From assembly GCA_964575455.1 (NCBI GenBank), contig CAZNRX010000061.1, positions 1 to 23,824 on the forward strand: a stretch of DNA of 23,824 nucleotides, written 5' to 3'. How positions within the stretch are numbered: the first letter of the stretch is position 1; every line of letters starts with the position of its first letter. The notes below the pieces were generated by a model. It ran no database searches. It was not told the DNA's origin and worked only from the letters and a program-made list of their open reading frames with translations. Below, in pieces: positions 8,505 through 16,604 of this stretch. Both the position numbers and the translations under genes were made by a program. This DNA is from SKLM01 sp964575455. Its GTDB lineage: Bacteria > Chloroflexota > Anaerolineae > B4-G1.

Positions 8505-9632
8505 ATGTCTGAGCAACAGATCGCGGTACAATTGCGCAAGCTGGGCTTTGGCCAGGAAGCAGCCGACCTGTACGTTGCTTTGCTCAGAAACGGGCCTCTT
8601 ACATTAGAGGCAGTATCGTCCAGGGCTGGCTTGAAACCGGAAGAGGCAGTGCCGTTCCTTGTGACAATGATCTCAAACAGACTTGTGTTTGAGCATAAGG
8701 GGCAGTACTGGGTTCTGAATCCAAAGAAGGCTTTCAAGTCTCTCTCTGACGAGGTACTATGGTCGGTTACTAGTACGACATCAGATAGCTTGGAGGACGT
8801 CCCCGAGGATCAGGTTACCGACGTTCGAGAGAAGCGACAGGCTTGCCAGATACTTCGAAGCCTTGCTGGCGAGCTCTACATTCATCGTTCTCCTATAGCG
8901 GTTGGGAAGATCGAGATTGCGAGGAATCCCAACCAACTGGCTGCCTTGCTCACAGAAGCAATTGACAAGGCCCAAGATCAGGTTCTCTGCATTAGCACCT
9001 CCCCAAGGCAGCCTCAGCTGTCAGTCATCTGGAATAGCATACTCTCCAGAATCCAAGCTGGTGTGAAGTACAAGCGTATCGTGGACCTCAGAGAGATAGT
9101 CGAACACGGTTATAAGATCGTCACGCGAGACGTAGAAGAGGTAGGAGTCGAACTCTATGTCGCAGAAAGGGATCTGATTGACCGCAAGTTCTACGTCGTT
9201 GACGAGGAATTCGTTGTGATGTTCGCACCGAACAGGCGCAACCTTCACGGTTTCTCCTTGACAGGCCAGGTCATCAGCAACAAGATGATTGTGAAGGACT
9301 ACCGAAGAGCATTCGAGACCCTGATGGCTCAATCAACACCAGCTGCTTTCGTACTTAGACTCATGGCTGAGGAAAGGAAGAACTTGTTGTCGAGGGCAGC
9401 AACGAACCTGAACGGCGCCCAAGTTCGTTGGTTGAAGTGCCTAGTAGACTTCGGAATGTACTGCAAGTTCTCCGAATTCGACAGCTCAGACATCCGTCAA
9501 GCCATAAGTAGAGCGTCTCTGTATGGACTTGTGGAAACGCACCGGATCGGCCCGACAACCAAACCGCTACCCAAGTACTCTTGGTCCATGAGCGAGATCT
9601 GTTCGAAATGGTCCGCGATGCAGCAGCGCTGA
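8505..9632 (+). CDS. TrmB-type transcriptional regulator
   Basis: 375 residues; ATG with AGAGG nine bases upstream. Residues 1-75 are a winged helix-turn-helix of the TrmB kind (LRKLGFGQEAADLYVALLR, then LTLEAVSSRAGLKPEEAV as the HTH and a YWVLNP wing). Residues of about 135-265 match the TrmB C-terminal sensor, a phospholipase-D-like fold: QVLCISTS, then IWNSILSRIQAGVKYKRIVD, DRKFYVVDEEFVVMFAP and a YRRAFETLM helix. A further 100 residues without a clear assignment form the C-terminus. It is the first gene of the radical SAM block and probably controls it in response to a small ligand bound by the sensor domain; the ligand is unknown. Confidence 0.8.
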   Translation: MSEQQIAVQLRKLGFGQEAADLYVALLRNGPLTLEAVSSRAGLKPEEAVPFLVTMISNRLVFEHKGQYWVLNPKKAFKSLSDEVLWSVTSTTSDSLEDVPEDQVTDVREKRQACQILRSLAGELYIHRSPIAVGKIEIARNPNQLAALLTEAIDKAQDQVLCISTSPRQPQLSVIWNSILSRIQAGVKYKRIVDLREIVEHGYKIVTRDVEEVGVELYVAERDLIDRKFYVVDEEFVVMFAPNRRNLHGFSLTGQVISNKMIVKDYRRAFETLMAQSTPAAFVLRLMAEERKNLLSRAATNLNGAQVRWLKCLVDFGMYCKFSEFDSSDIRQAISRASLYGLVETHRIGPTTKPLPKYSWSMSEICSKWSAMQQR

Positions 9633-9670
9633 CTGGTCGGGTCACCATAGGAGGAAGTAAGGAAACACTC

Positions 9671-10900
9671 ATGAACAGCAAAATCCTCGGGTCGCTAACG
9701 CACAGGCAACTGGACATAGTCAGAGAACACCTACAGAAGCGGGTCACAGCAAGGTCTCGGAAGAGCGGACTCGGCATTGTTTTCGACATCACATACTGGT
9801 GTGATCTGGCTTGCAGAGGCTGCGCTGTGAACGCGAAAAGGTACTCTGGGCAAGATTGCGTTCCGTCGGGCAGTCTCGAAGCAAATACCGCCGAGGTCAT
9901 GTTCATCTTGGAGAAGATCGGCGACTACGTAGATAGTAGGCCTGCGTTGAGGTTCTTCCTCAACTTCGGTGGGGGAGAGCCATTTCTTCGTGCTGACTTC
10001 ATTGAGATCTTGGAAGAAGCGTCGCGGCGCTTCGGAAGAGACAGCGTGGGATTGGACACAAACGGTACATTTGTTTCCGAAGAGCAACTCAGTAGAGTCG
10101 CCCCTCTTGTCAGCTACATTGGAATCAGCCTCGACGGTCTCGATGCTTATCACGACTGGTGGAGAAAGGGAAACAGGACCAGAGGGATCGGGAGTCCCTT
10201 CCAAGAAGCTCTCAGAACTATAGAGACCGCGCTACAGATTCCCGAAGCCCGTGAGAGCCTCGAAGTGAGCTCAGTAGTCACCAAGAAGAACCTTGATCAA
10301 CTGCCGGCTCTGATGCGTCTTCTGAACACCATCGGAATAGACTCCTACAGTGTTCATAGGGCGATGCCGGTCGGCCGCTTTGCTTCTCACAGCGAGCTTC
10401 TGCCAGAGGCTGAGGACTACCTGCAGTTGCTCGTTGGGATTACAGAGACTGCCAACGATCTAGGCATAGACGCCCATATTCATCACAGTATCGAGTCGAT
10501 GTACGCCACGCTGCTATTGAAGCACGACACCTATGTAGGTGACAAACTGGGAGCACCGGACAAGAGGTCTTCAATAGGAATCGATCCTCGCGGGAGAGTC
10601 TTCTTTGACCCGTGGTGTATGGTTCCTCCTTGGAACCAACTTGTGGGCGGTTCCTTGCTCGATGAAGCAGCGAGTCTGAGTGCTATCTTCGATCAGGGTA
10701 TCCTTGCTATCGCCCAGGAGTACTGTCGTCCGGAGATTCGTTGTCATGGATGTGAAGAACCGTGTTCCGGAGGCTCTCGTCTTGCAGCAGCAGCCTCATA
10801 TCTGCAACTTGATCCTTCGTTAGACTCATCAGAAGTAACGGTTAGCCACATTCTACAGGGGATGACAGAAAGAGACCCGGCTTGTCCACTGGGTATGTGA
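9671..10900 (+). CDS. Radical SAM protein with SPASM-like C-terminal cluster domain
   Basis: 409 residues from the ATG at 9671, 38 bases after the regulator; an upstream in-frame start at 9581 would overlap the regulator and is less likely. GGAGGAAGTAAGGAAA lies just upstream. The CX3CX2C radical SAM motif is Cys44-Cys48-Cys51 (YWCDLACRGC), followed by GGGEP (SAM-binding) and TNGTFV. The C-terminus has Cys316 (DPWCMVPPW) and Cys352, Cys358, Cys361, Cys365 (ending EPCSGGSR), consistent with an auxiliary Fe-S cluster of the SPASM/twitch type. Such enzymes make radical modifications on peptides or small molecules. No precursor peptide gene is visible beside it, so the substrate is unknown. It is co-directional with the next gene, 16 bases away. 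Confidence 0.85.
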   Translation: MNSKILGSLTHRQLDIVREHLQKRVTARSRKSGLGIVFDITYWCDLACRGCAVNAKRYSGQDCVPSGSLEANTAEVMFILEKIGDYVDSRPALRFFLNFGGGEPFLRADFIEILEEASRRFGRDSVGLDTNGTFVSEEQLSRVAPLVSYIGISLDGLDAYHDWWRKGNRTRGIGSPFQEALRTIETALQIPEARESLEVSSVVTKKNLDQLPALMRLLNTIGIDSYSVHRAMPVGRFASHSELLPEAEDYLQLLVGITETANDLGIDAHIHHSIESMYATLLLKHDTYVGDKLGAPDKRSSIGIDPRGRVFFDPWCMVPPWNQLVGGSLLDEAASLSAIFDQGILAIAQEYCRPEIRCHGCEEPCSGGSRLAAAASYLQLDPSLDSSEVTVSHILQGMTERDPACPLGM

Positions 10901-10916
10901 TCCGACTAGGGAACAG

Positions 10917-12101
10917 ATGATAACGGTCGAGCACAGCTCTGATCCAGTTCTCAATAGGATATCAGAGAGCTACTTCTCCATTCGAACATACTCGGTTCGG
11001 CGACGAATCGACCTGTATAGGGGCTGTCAATTCGATTGCGCCTACTGCTTCGCGGCATCGTACAAGAGGGGGCAGACTGACGCACGCCGATTTGGCAGCG
11101 ACATAGTTGTCGATGCAAACGCGCCGGCGAAACTCGATCGCGAGCTTCGAGCGGTATCCGGTGGGGCCTTCGACACGAAGAGTCCCGAGTATACGTGCCT
11201 AGGCACCACTACCGATTCGTATCAGCCAGTTGAGCGGAGGTATCGGTTGACCAGGAAATGCCTCAGGCTCTTCCTAGAGAGGGAGATGCCTGTCTCCGTC
11301 TTGACAAAGTCGAACCTATGCGAACGGGATATCGACCTATGGTCCCGGCTGGCAGAGAGAGATCTTGCAGCTGTTGGCTTCACCCTGACGATGCCAACGA
11401 ACGCCGATCCAACTGTCAAGCGCATGTTGGAACCACTCTCGCCATCTGCCGGGACGATTCTAAGGACTCTAGAGGCTTTCGTAGGCCGCGGCATCAAGAC
11501 CTACGTATTTGTTGAGCCAGTTGTACCATTCGTGACGGATGAGGACTATGCGTTGTCCCAGCTTCTCCGCGAGATTAGCCTCACCGGAAACAAGAAGGTG
11601 CACTTCGGTGTCCTGAAACTCACCCCCGGAACTTGGGAGAGACTGAGGGCAAGGTTGCGCCATTATGACTGCCAACTGATTCCCTCAATCGAGAATCTCT
11701 ACTTCGACCGGGGGGCTATGGAGTTTAGAGACTCCTGGCTGCCCAGTGCCGACTATCGCCATCAACTGTACGAGTACGCCAGATCCGAGTGCCAAACCCT
11801 CAATTTGGGCTTCTCTTGCGAGGGAGAAGCATATGGGCTTTGGTTGGATGACTGGGCGACTGTTCAGGACCCATTCCGCTATCCGACAGGATACGACATA
11901 TGGAAGATAATCCATGAGCACGAGGGCAGTTTGGTCACCCTGACGGATGTCCTGGATGAACTGCGAGATCAATTTCAGCTGACGCCTGACTACGTTAGGA
12001 ATCTGGCGAAGCTTTGGAGAGAACGCCTCCTGTTTGATGATCTGGAGGACGTGGGATGGACGAGACAAGACGCCAATGTTTCCTACTACTACCACCAGTA
12101 G
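10917..12101 (+). CDS. SPL-family radical SAM protein with winged-helix or PqqD-like tail
   Basis: 394 residues. Cys37-Cys41-Cys44 (YRGCQFDCAYCFA) form the CX3CX2C motif for a [4Fe-4S] cluster and SAM. LGTTTDSYQPVERRYRLTRK and VSVLTKSNLCERDIDL are the hallmark segments of the spore-photoproduct-lyase (SPL) family, followed by KTYVFVEPVVPFVTDE. The length exceeds that of the short SPL-like homologue at 13366 because of a C-terminal module (residues of about 322-375: IWKIIHEHEG, LTDVLDELRDQF, YVRNLAKLWRERLLF) that looks like a winged helix or PqqD-like recognition element. It is probably not a true DNA photolesion lyase; most members of this family have unknown substrates. A 7-bp hairpin follows the stop. 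Confidence 0.82.
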   Translation: MITVEHSSDPVLNRISESYFSIRTYSVRRRIDLYRGCQFDCAYCFAASYKRGQTDARRFGSDIVVDANAPAKLDRELRAVSGGAFDTKSPEYTCLGTTTDSYQPVERRYRLTRKCLRLFLEREMPVSVLTKSNLCERDIDLWSRLAERDLAAVGFTLTMPTNADPTVKRMLEPLSPSAGTILRTLEAFVGRGIKTYVFVEPVVPFVTDEDYALSQLLREISLTGNKKVHFGVLKLTPGTWERLRARLRHYDCQLIPSIENLYFDRGAMEFRDSWLPSADYRHQLYEYARSECQTLNLGFSCEGEAYGLWLDDWATVQDPFRYPTGYDIWKIIHEHEGSLVTLTDVLDELRDQFQLTPDYVRNLAKLWRERLLFDDLEDVGWTRQDANVSYYYHQ

Positions 12102-12126
12102 GGTGATCCGAGGAAGAGAGATCACC
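12102..12126 (+). promoter_or_regulatory. Intercistronic hairpin between the first SPL gene and the flavoprotein gene
   Basis: GGTGATC (12102-12108) pairs with GATCACC (12120-12126) across an 11-nt loop directly after the TAG at 12099-12101. No T-run follows, so it may be an RNA processing or attenuation structure rather than a terminator. Confidence 0.3.
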
Positions 12127-12170
12127 AATCGTGGAACAGTAGGATAGTGCGTGGCTTGGAGGGCCAGCCA

Positions 12171-13337
12171 ATGCCTGAACTAGCAGTGGACTTCTGCGGA
12201 TTCGAATTGAGAAACCCCTTTGTTGCGGCCTCGTCTCCTGCCACCGAAACGGTTTCAGGCATCGTGAGGTGCGGCCAGGCGGGTGCTGGTGCCATCATAA
12301 CCAAGTCAATTGCTGATTATGATGAGGACAAGCTCTCTCGAGGAGCAAGAAGGACCTACGTAGGTTCACGAGGTCTATGGGCGACCTCTACCTTCCGGAG
12401 AGAGACGATTACTCGTCAAGCCGGAACGCAGTTGTTAGCGAGAGCTTCCCGGCAGAGCGTGGCACCAATCATTGCCAGCGTTACAGCCATGGATCTGGAT
12501 CCTGACTCTTGGCTGGGTACCTGTCTTGATCTTCAGTCCGCTGGCGCAAGCATGATCCAACTGGATCTCTTCTACCTTCCCCAGCCGGTGTGCACGGATA
12601 GCTCAATCAAGGCCTTGGTGTCACTGATCCATACTCTGACCACTGCTGTTTCGATACCGATATTGCCGAAGTTGAACCTAGAACTGCCTGCGTACCTGAT
12701 GGCTAGCTGTCTTAGCGAGACTGACATAGCAGGTGTTTCCCTGCTCGACTCGGTCAGAGTTCCCAGTCCGGTGAAACCTGACGGCAGCTCAGCGTACAGC
12801 TCTGTTCGTCAGCTGGGCATGTCTTCGCTCTTTGGGGCGTGGCAGCTGCCACTTACTCAGCACTACACGATGATTCTGAGTCGACTGACCAACTTCCCTC
12901 TTTGCGTTGGTGGAGGTCTAACTAGTAGCAGTGATGCTCTGGAGATGATAATGCTGGGCGCAACCACCGTCCAGTACGCGACGACGATTCTTACCAGAGG
13001 CTACGAGTTCTTGAGTGAGGCATTAAAGCAGCTCGATAACTTGCTTCAGGAGCTCGGCCACCACTCAGTCCGCGATGCTCGAGGTATCGCGTCGCAACGT
13101 CAGTACACTGATGTTGAAGGGGCCACACCCAGATTTGAGGAAGCAATGGCAAGGGTCGATCACGAGAAATGCACAATGTGTAGGAAATGCCTCCAGCTCA
13201 CCTTCTGCACAGCCATCGCGGAAGATGGAGGACGTATTGACATCAACTCATCGTGCTGCGATGGCTGCGGGTTCTGCGCGTACTTCTGCGATTCTGACGC
13301 GATCAGGCTAGAGAACCTCTCCAGCCACTCAACATAG
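12171..13337 (+). CDS. Dihydroorotate-dehydrogenase-like flavoprotein fused to a 2[4Fe-4S] ferredoxin
   Basis: 388 residues from the ATG at 12171 (GGAGG nine bases upstream); a GTG at 12147 in frame lacks a good site. Residues 1-310 form the FMN-binding TIM barrel of class 1 dihydroorotate dehydrogenases: LRNPFVAASSPATET at the start, and LCVGGGLTSSSDALEMIMLGATTVQ as the FMN-phosphate site. The substrate motif that is normally ELNxSCPN reads QLDLFYLP (130-137), as in DHOD-like proteins of unknown substrate, so orotate is unlikely. Residues 334-373 carry two clusters: Cys334, 337, 340, 346 and Cys362/363, 366, 369, 373. The protein probably passes electrons between FMN and a partner, plausibly the radical SAM enzymes on either side. 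Confidence 0.8.
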   Translation: MPELAVDFCGFELRNPFVAASSPATETVSGIVRCGQAGAGAIITKSIADYDEDKLSRGARRTYVGSRGLWATSTFRRETITRQAGTQLLARASRQSVAPIIASVTAMDLDPDSWLGTCLDLQSAGASMIQLDLFYLPQPVCTDSSIKALVSLIHTLTTAVSIPILPKLNLELPAYLMASCLSETDIAGVSLLDSVRVPSPVKPDGSSAYSSVRQLGMSSLFGAWQLPLTQHYTMILSRLTNFPLCVGGGLTSSSDALEMIMLGATTVQYATTILTRGYEFLSEALKQLDNLLQELGHHSVRDARGIASQRQYTDVEGATPRFEEAMARVDHEKCTMCRKCLQLTFCTAIAEDGGRIDINSSCCDGCGFCAYFCDSDAIRLENLSSHST

Positions 13338-13365
13338 AGCCCCTGGCTCGGAGGTGATCAGAGAT

Positions 13366-14172
13366 ATGCTAGTGACAGAGATAGAATCCAAGTCAATCCT
13401 GACCAAGAGCGGTCTTCCCGAGTCTGATTACTGCATCAATCCCTACGTTGGGTGCTCACACGGGTGTGTGTATTGCTACGCTCGGTTTATGAAGCGATTC
13501 ACCGGACACAGAGAGCCTTGGGGACAATTCGTGGATGTGAAAATCAACGCAGTCGAGTTGCTGAGGACGCGATTGAAGTCGATGCGGAAGAAGCAAGGAA
13601 CGATACTCTTGGGTAGTGTGACCGATGCTTATCAACCACTTGAGCGTCGATACGAGCTCACTCGAGGCCTTCTGCAAGAACTACTGAACGAGACTTTCTC
13701 CGTATCTGTACTGACAAAATCGGATCTGGTAGTACGTGATGTCGATCTACTAAGGCGGCTTCGCAGTTGCACGGTCGGACTGACGATCACTACTCTCGAT
13801 GAGCAAGTAGGAGCCAGGCTGGAGCCAAGATCGTCCTCAACCAGCGCACGGATTGAAGCATTGAGGAGACTCCACGACCAGGGAGTGACCACCTATGCCT
13901 TCCTTGGCCCAATCCTGCCCCATTTCACGGACCTGCGCAGAATATTCGAGCGCGTATCTGGCGTGGTTGACACAATGTGGGGCGAAGTCCTTAACACACG
14001 TGGAGGTGCCTGGAAAAGCCTAGAGGCAACGCTCGAACAGCATTGGCCCCAGCTCCTGCCTGATCTCGAAAAGAAGGTCCAGAGTACCGAATACTGGAAT
14101 GGAGTCGAAGAAGAATTCGGTAGCTTATGCGACGAGTTTGACATGCCCTTGATGGGCTTCTATAGACACTAG
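13366..14172 (+). CDS. Second SPL-family radical SAM protein
   Basis: 268 residues from the ATG at 13366. GGAGGTGATC (13350-13358 region), a full anti-16S match, lies 11 bases upstream; the GTG at 13354 sits inside that site and is rejected. Cys30-Cys34-Cys37 (YVGCSHGCVYCYARFM) form the CX3CX2C motif. ILTKSGLPESDYCINPY before it, and GSVTDAYQPLERRYELTRG and VSVLTKSDLVVRDVDLLRRL after it, are typical of the SPL-like radical SAM family. It is clearly different from the homologue at 10917: shorter, no C-terminal module. The TAG stop at 14170-14172 overlaps the next start by one base, implying translational coupling. Confidence 0.85.
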   Translation: MLVTEIESKSILTKSGLPESDYCINPYVGCSHGCVYCYARFMKRFTGHREPWGQFVDVKINAVELLRTRLKSMRKKQGTILLGSVTDAYQPLERRYELTRGLLQELLNETFSVSVLTKSDLVVRDVDLLRRLRSCTVGLTITTLDEQVGARLEPRSSSTSARIEALRRLHDQGVTTYAFLGPILPHFTDLRRIFERVSGVVDTMWGEVLNTRGGAWKSLEATLEQHWPQLLPDLEKKVQSTEYWNGVEEEFGSLCDEFDMPLMGFYRH

Positions 14173-15212
14173 TGTTCTTCCAACCCCCGATGCGTGGCAA
14201 GGCAAAGCAGGACAGTCCGGGTCTAGACAGATTCGCGGCAAGTTACCTAGCGCTCAGCTCACTGTCTGGCGTCATCGAAATCGGCACTGTCATACTAGTG
14301 ATTCGTATGGAGAAACCGCTCTACGGGATCCCTCTGGTGGGACTCGCATACCAGTTAGGCGCGTTCTTCAGGGAACCGATTCAACTTGCCTCTTGGCTAT
14401 ACTACCTTGCCGTCATGCTATCTCTGATGCTGGCGGTCGTCGCGTCTCAGTCGCTTGTCTTCTTGCTCTTGACTGTCTTCCTACTGAGTGTTGGGGTTCA
14501 GGGGATTCGTGGAATTGCATCCCGGAACCAGCGAATCGGCACCTTCACAAAGAGAGTATTCCGGATCGCTGGCTTTGCCAGCTCAGGACTCGTTTCGTGG
14601 AAGAACCTACCAATGGTCGCTGGCCTAACTCTTCTCGCAGCCCTGCTGGCGATGAAGGCACCTCACAGACCCTTGAGGACCAAGGTCCGGAACGTGGGTA
14701 GTGGTCCGATCGGATGGACAATGATGGTCCACCAATCCCACTACTTCTCGTACGCCTACATGATCCCACTGACATTGATCAACAACTACGGGATCGCCCC
14801 AAGGCTGGCAGGTACGTTGTTCTGTATCGGCTGGCTGAGTTACATCTCTTCCCGTCGGGTATTCGGCAAGCATGGACTGATTCTGGTTTTCGCTCTTGGA
14901 CACATCCTCGCCGCCTTCTCTCTTGCTGGTCTGTTCCTTTGCTCCTCTGGCTCTCTCGGTGGAGTGCTCGGATTCTGGTTTCTCACAGGCTTCGGCGGTG
15001 GGACCGTCTACGCACTGCATGAGCTGAAGCGCACAGCTCCGACAGAGCAGTATGAACTGGGCCCTTGGGAGAACATAGGTCACGTACTCGGGGTATTGAT
15101 ATCCCTTGTCGCTCTACTGGTCTTGCAGACACCACGGCCAGTATTTCTCGTGGCGTCTATGATAGCTTTGGCTACCCTTGCTCTGTTCCTATCGTGGTCA
15201 ACAGCGAAGTAA
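14172..15212 (+). CDS. Polytopic membrane protein, probable transporter
   Basis: 346 residues with about 10-11 hydrophobic segments, for example SLMLAVVA, LVFLLLTVFLLSVGV, MVAGLTLLAALLAM, LILVFALGHILAAFSLAGLFL, VLISLVALLVL and IALATLALFLSW. Basic loops such as RPLRTKVRNVG separate them. I do not recognise a family with certainty; the overall look is MFS-like, slightly short for that superfamily. The start is taken as the GTG that shares its first base with the preceding stop (TAGTG); an ATG at 14190 is the alternative. As last gene of the radical SAM block it is a candidate exporter or importer of the pathway's product or substrate. Confidence 0.7.
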   Translation: MFFQPPMRGKAKQDSPGLDRFAASYLALSSLSGVIEIGTVILVIRMEKPLYGIPLVGLAYQLGAFFREPIQLASWLYYLAVMLSLMLAVVASQSLVFLLLTVFLLSVGVQGIRGIASRNQRIGTFTKRVFRIAGFASSGLVSWKNLPMVAGLTLLAALLAMKAPHRPLRTKVRNVGSGPIGWTMMVHQSHYFSYAYMIPLTLINNYGIAPRLAGTLFCIGWLSYISSRRVFGKHGLILVFALGHILAAFSLAGLFLCSSGSLGGVLGFWFLTGFGGGTVYALHELKRTAPTEQYELGPWENIGHVLGVLISLVALLVLQTPRPVFLVASMIALATLALFLSWSTAK

Positions 15213-16022
15213 CTCAAAGGAGGTTTATCGAGACAGTCGACCGGAATCAGTGAATCCTCACCTAGGACTAAGTCCGCTCCACCTAGATGCCCAGGTGCTT
15301 GCATTGCGCTGGCTTCAGATCTGTTGAGCTTACCGATGAGAGCGGGCGCGCCACCTTGGTGATACTATCAGCGACCGATAGATGGCATCGGCGAATTGGG
15401 GAGGTAGATTGAGTCGGAAGACCTGCAGCAGTGTAGTTGGAAAGCGTGGATCTGGACAATCGACCCACGGACTGGGCCCGGTCTCCCACTCCGCAGAGGT
15501 GACAACGGAGCTTTGCAGCGCGGACCGCATCGCAAGTCCTGCACGGTACCCGATCCAACAACCTACGTCAGCATCGCTGACGGTAATGTACCGATTGTCG
15601 CAGAGTAGCGTCTGGCTCCGAAACAGCACCAGTCCAAAGACCTCGAGAGCAATAGGGGAAGAGGGAGCCTTCGACGGACCTTCGTGGATCATTGCAGGAC
15701 GTGTGAGGCGATCACTGGATGACAGAGGAAGGACCTAGTTGAGCTACCTCAGGAATGAACAGGAGCAGAATAGCCTCTGGGTCACCTCCGTTCTCAGTCA
15801 GCTTGTCCATGCCTTGGGCGCAAGATCCTTGATGACTCCAAGAGGCTTGGTCACTGAACGAGGCCGTCGTCCAGATCGCCCCTCTTTGTCAGTCAAAGCC
15901 TAGATCCATCCAACATAGGACTTCGGCTCGTTTCAGCACAAGTGATTAGTCACAAGACGTCATTCGTCGACCCGATCACGCAGCTTCTGCCACCTGACCG
16001 CTACTGAAAAGGAGTAAGATAC
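15213..16022. other. Gap of 810 bases with an orphan ribosome-binding site and no clear gene
   Basis: A perfect AAAGGAGGT at 15216-15224 follows the membrane protein stop but has no ATG, GTG or TTG at a usable distance. Overlapping open frames at 15330-15692 (-) and 15382-15738 (+) show no recognised domain. A possible 54-codon frame starts with TTG at 15739 after GAGGAAGGA and ends at 15903. The ribosome-binding site AAGGAG at 16009-16014 serves the next gene. Confidence 0.45.
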
Positions 16023-16568
16023 GTGGACCTGAGACCAATCCCTGACGAGAAGAAAGTCATCGAGTTCTTGCGCGAGGCTTTGCAGCACGGTTGGCCCAGC
16101 AACGTCGTTCCCACAACCAAGGCAGATCTACCGGGTTTCGAGGAGATTCACTATGATCGCAATCCGTGGAGGTACGTAGACCTATATGGGGGCGCACAGA
16201 CGGACATTGGATTCGAGCTCATCTTCCACAAGAGTGACATGGTCTGGGGTACCACCTACCGCGGAGGTTTCATCGACAACGAAAGCACAGACACCACTGC
16301 CGATCGAGTGTTTGGTTTCCTAGTCAGGGCCCTCCGGGCCCCCAATGACCTCGCGGTACCGTTGAGGGGTCCCTCAGAGCTCGAGAGTGAGGACTGCGCT
16401 TGGCTATACAAGTATCGGATGAGTGGCAGCTTTGCTTCGTTCGCGGCAGTTGAACGCATCCTGTTGAATGGCGAGATTGTCTACGAAAGAGTCTTTAGCG
16501 GAGGCTACTTCGGCGACGAAGCTGTCTATGGCAAACCGGTTCCTGTGTTCGCGACTCTGTTCAGCTAG
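16023..16568 (+). CDS. DUF5680-like protein
   Basis: 181 residues; GTG start with AAGGAG eight bases upstream (16009-16014). The core WRYVDLYGGAQTDIGFELIF, followed by VWGTTYRGGFID, resembles the DUF5680 fold (a Y-x-D-x-Y/F-G-G segment followed by F-x-G-x-E-x-V/I and a W-x-x-x-Y-G segment). The C-terminus (GSFASFAAVERILLNG, VYERVFSGGYFGD) is also in keeping with that family. The family has no established biochemical role. The next gene starts 36 bases downstream in the same direction, so the two may be cotranscribed. Confidence 0.6.
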   Translation: MDLRPIPDEKKVIEFLREALQHGWPSNVVPTTKADLPGFEEIHYDRNPWRYVDLYGGAQTDIGFELIFHKSDMVWGTTYRGGFIDNESTDTTADRVFGFLVRALRAPNDLAVPLRGPSELESEDCAWLYKYRMSGSFASFAAVERILLNGEIVYERVFSGGYFGDEAVYGKPVPVFATLFS

Positions 16569-16604
16569 TGGAGGCGCACCACCGAACCTGCGCAACTGAA
16601 TTGG

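Noticed and set aside
9581..9670. Upstream extension of the SPASM radical SAM gene
   Set aside because: Would overlap the regulator by 52 bases and lacks a start signal; the ATG at 9671 has purine-rich sequence before it.
9671..15212. Known RiPP cluster with a precursor peptide
   Set aside because: No short precursor gene with a ribosome-binding site was found between the genes; the RiPP idea remains only a possibility.
15330..15692. 120-codon minus-strand frame in the gap after the membrane protein
   Set aside because: Reads moderately protein-like but no ribosome-binding site or recognisable motif, and an equally long frame lies opposite.
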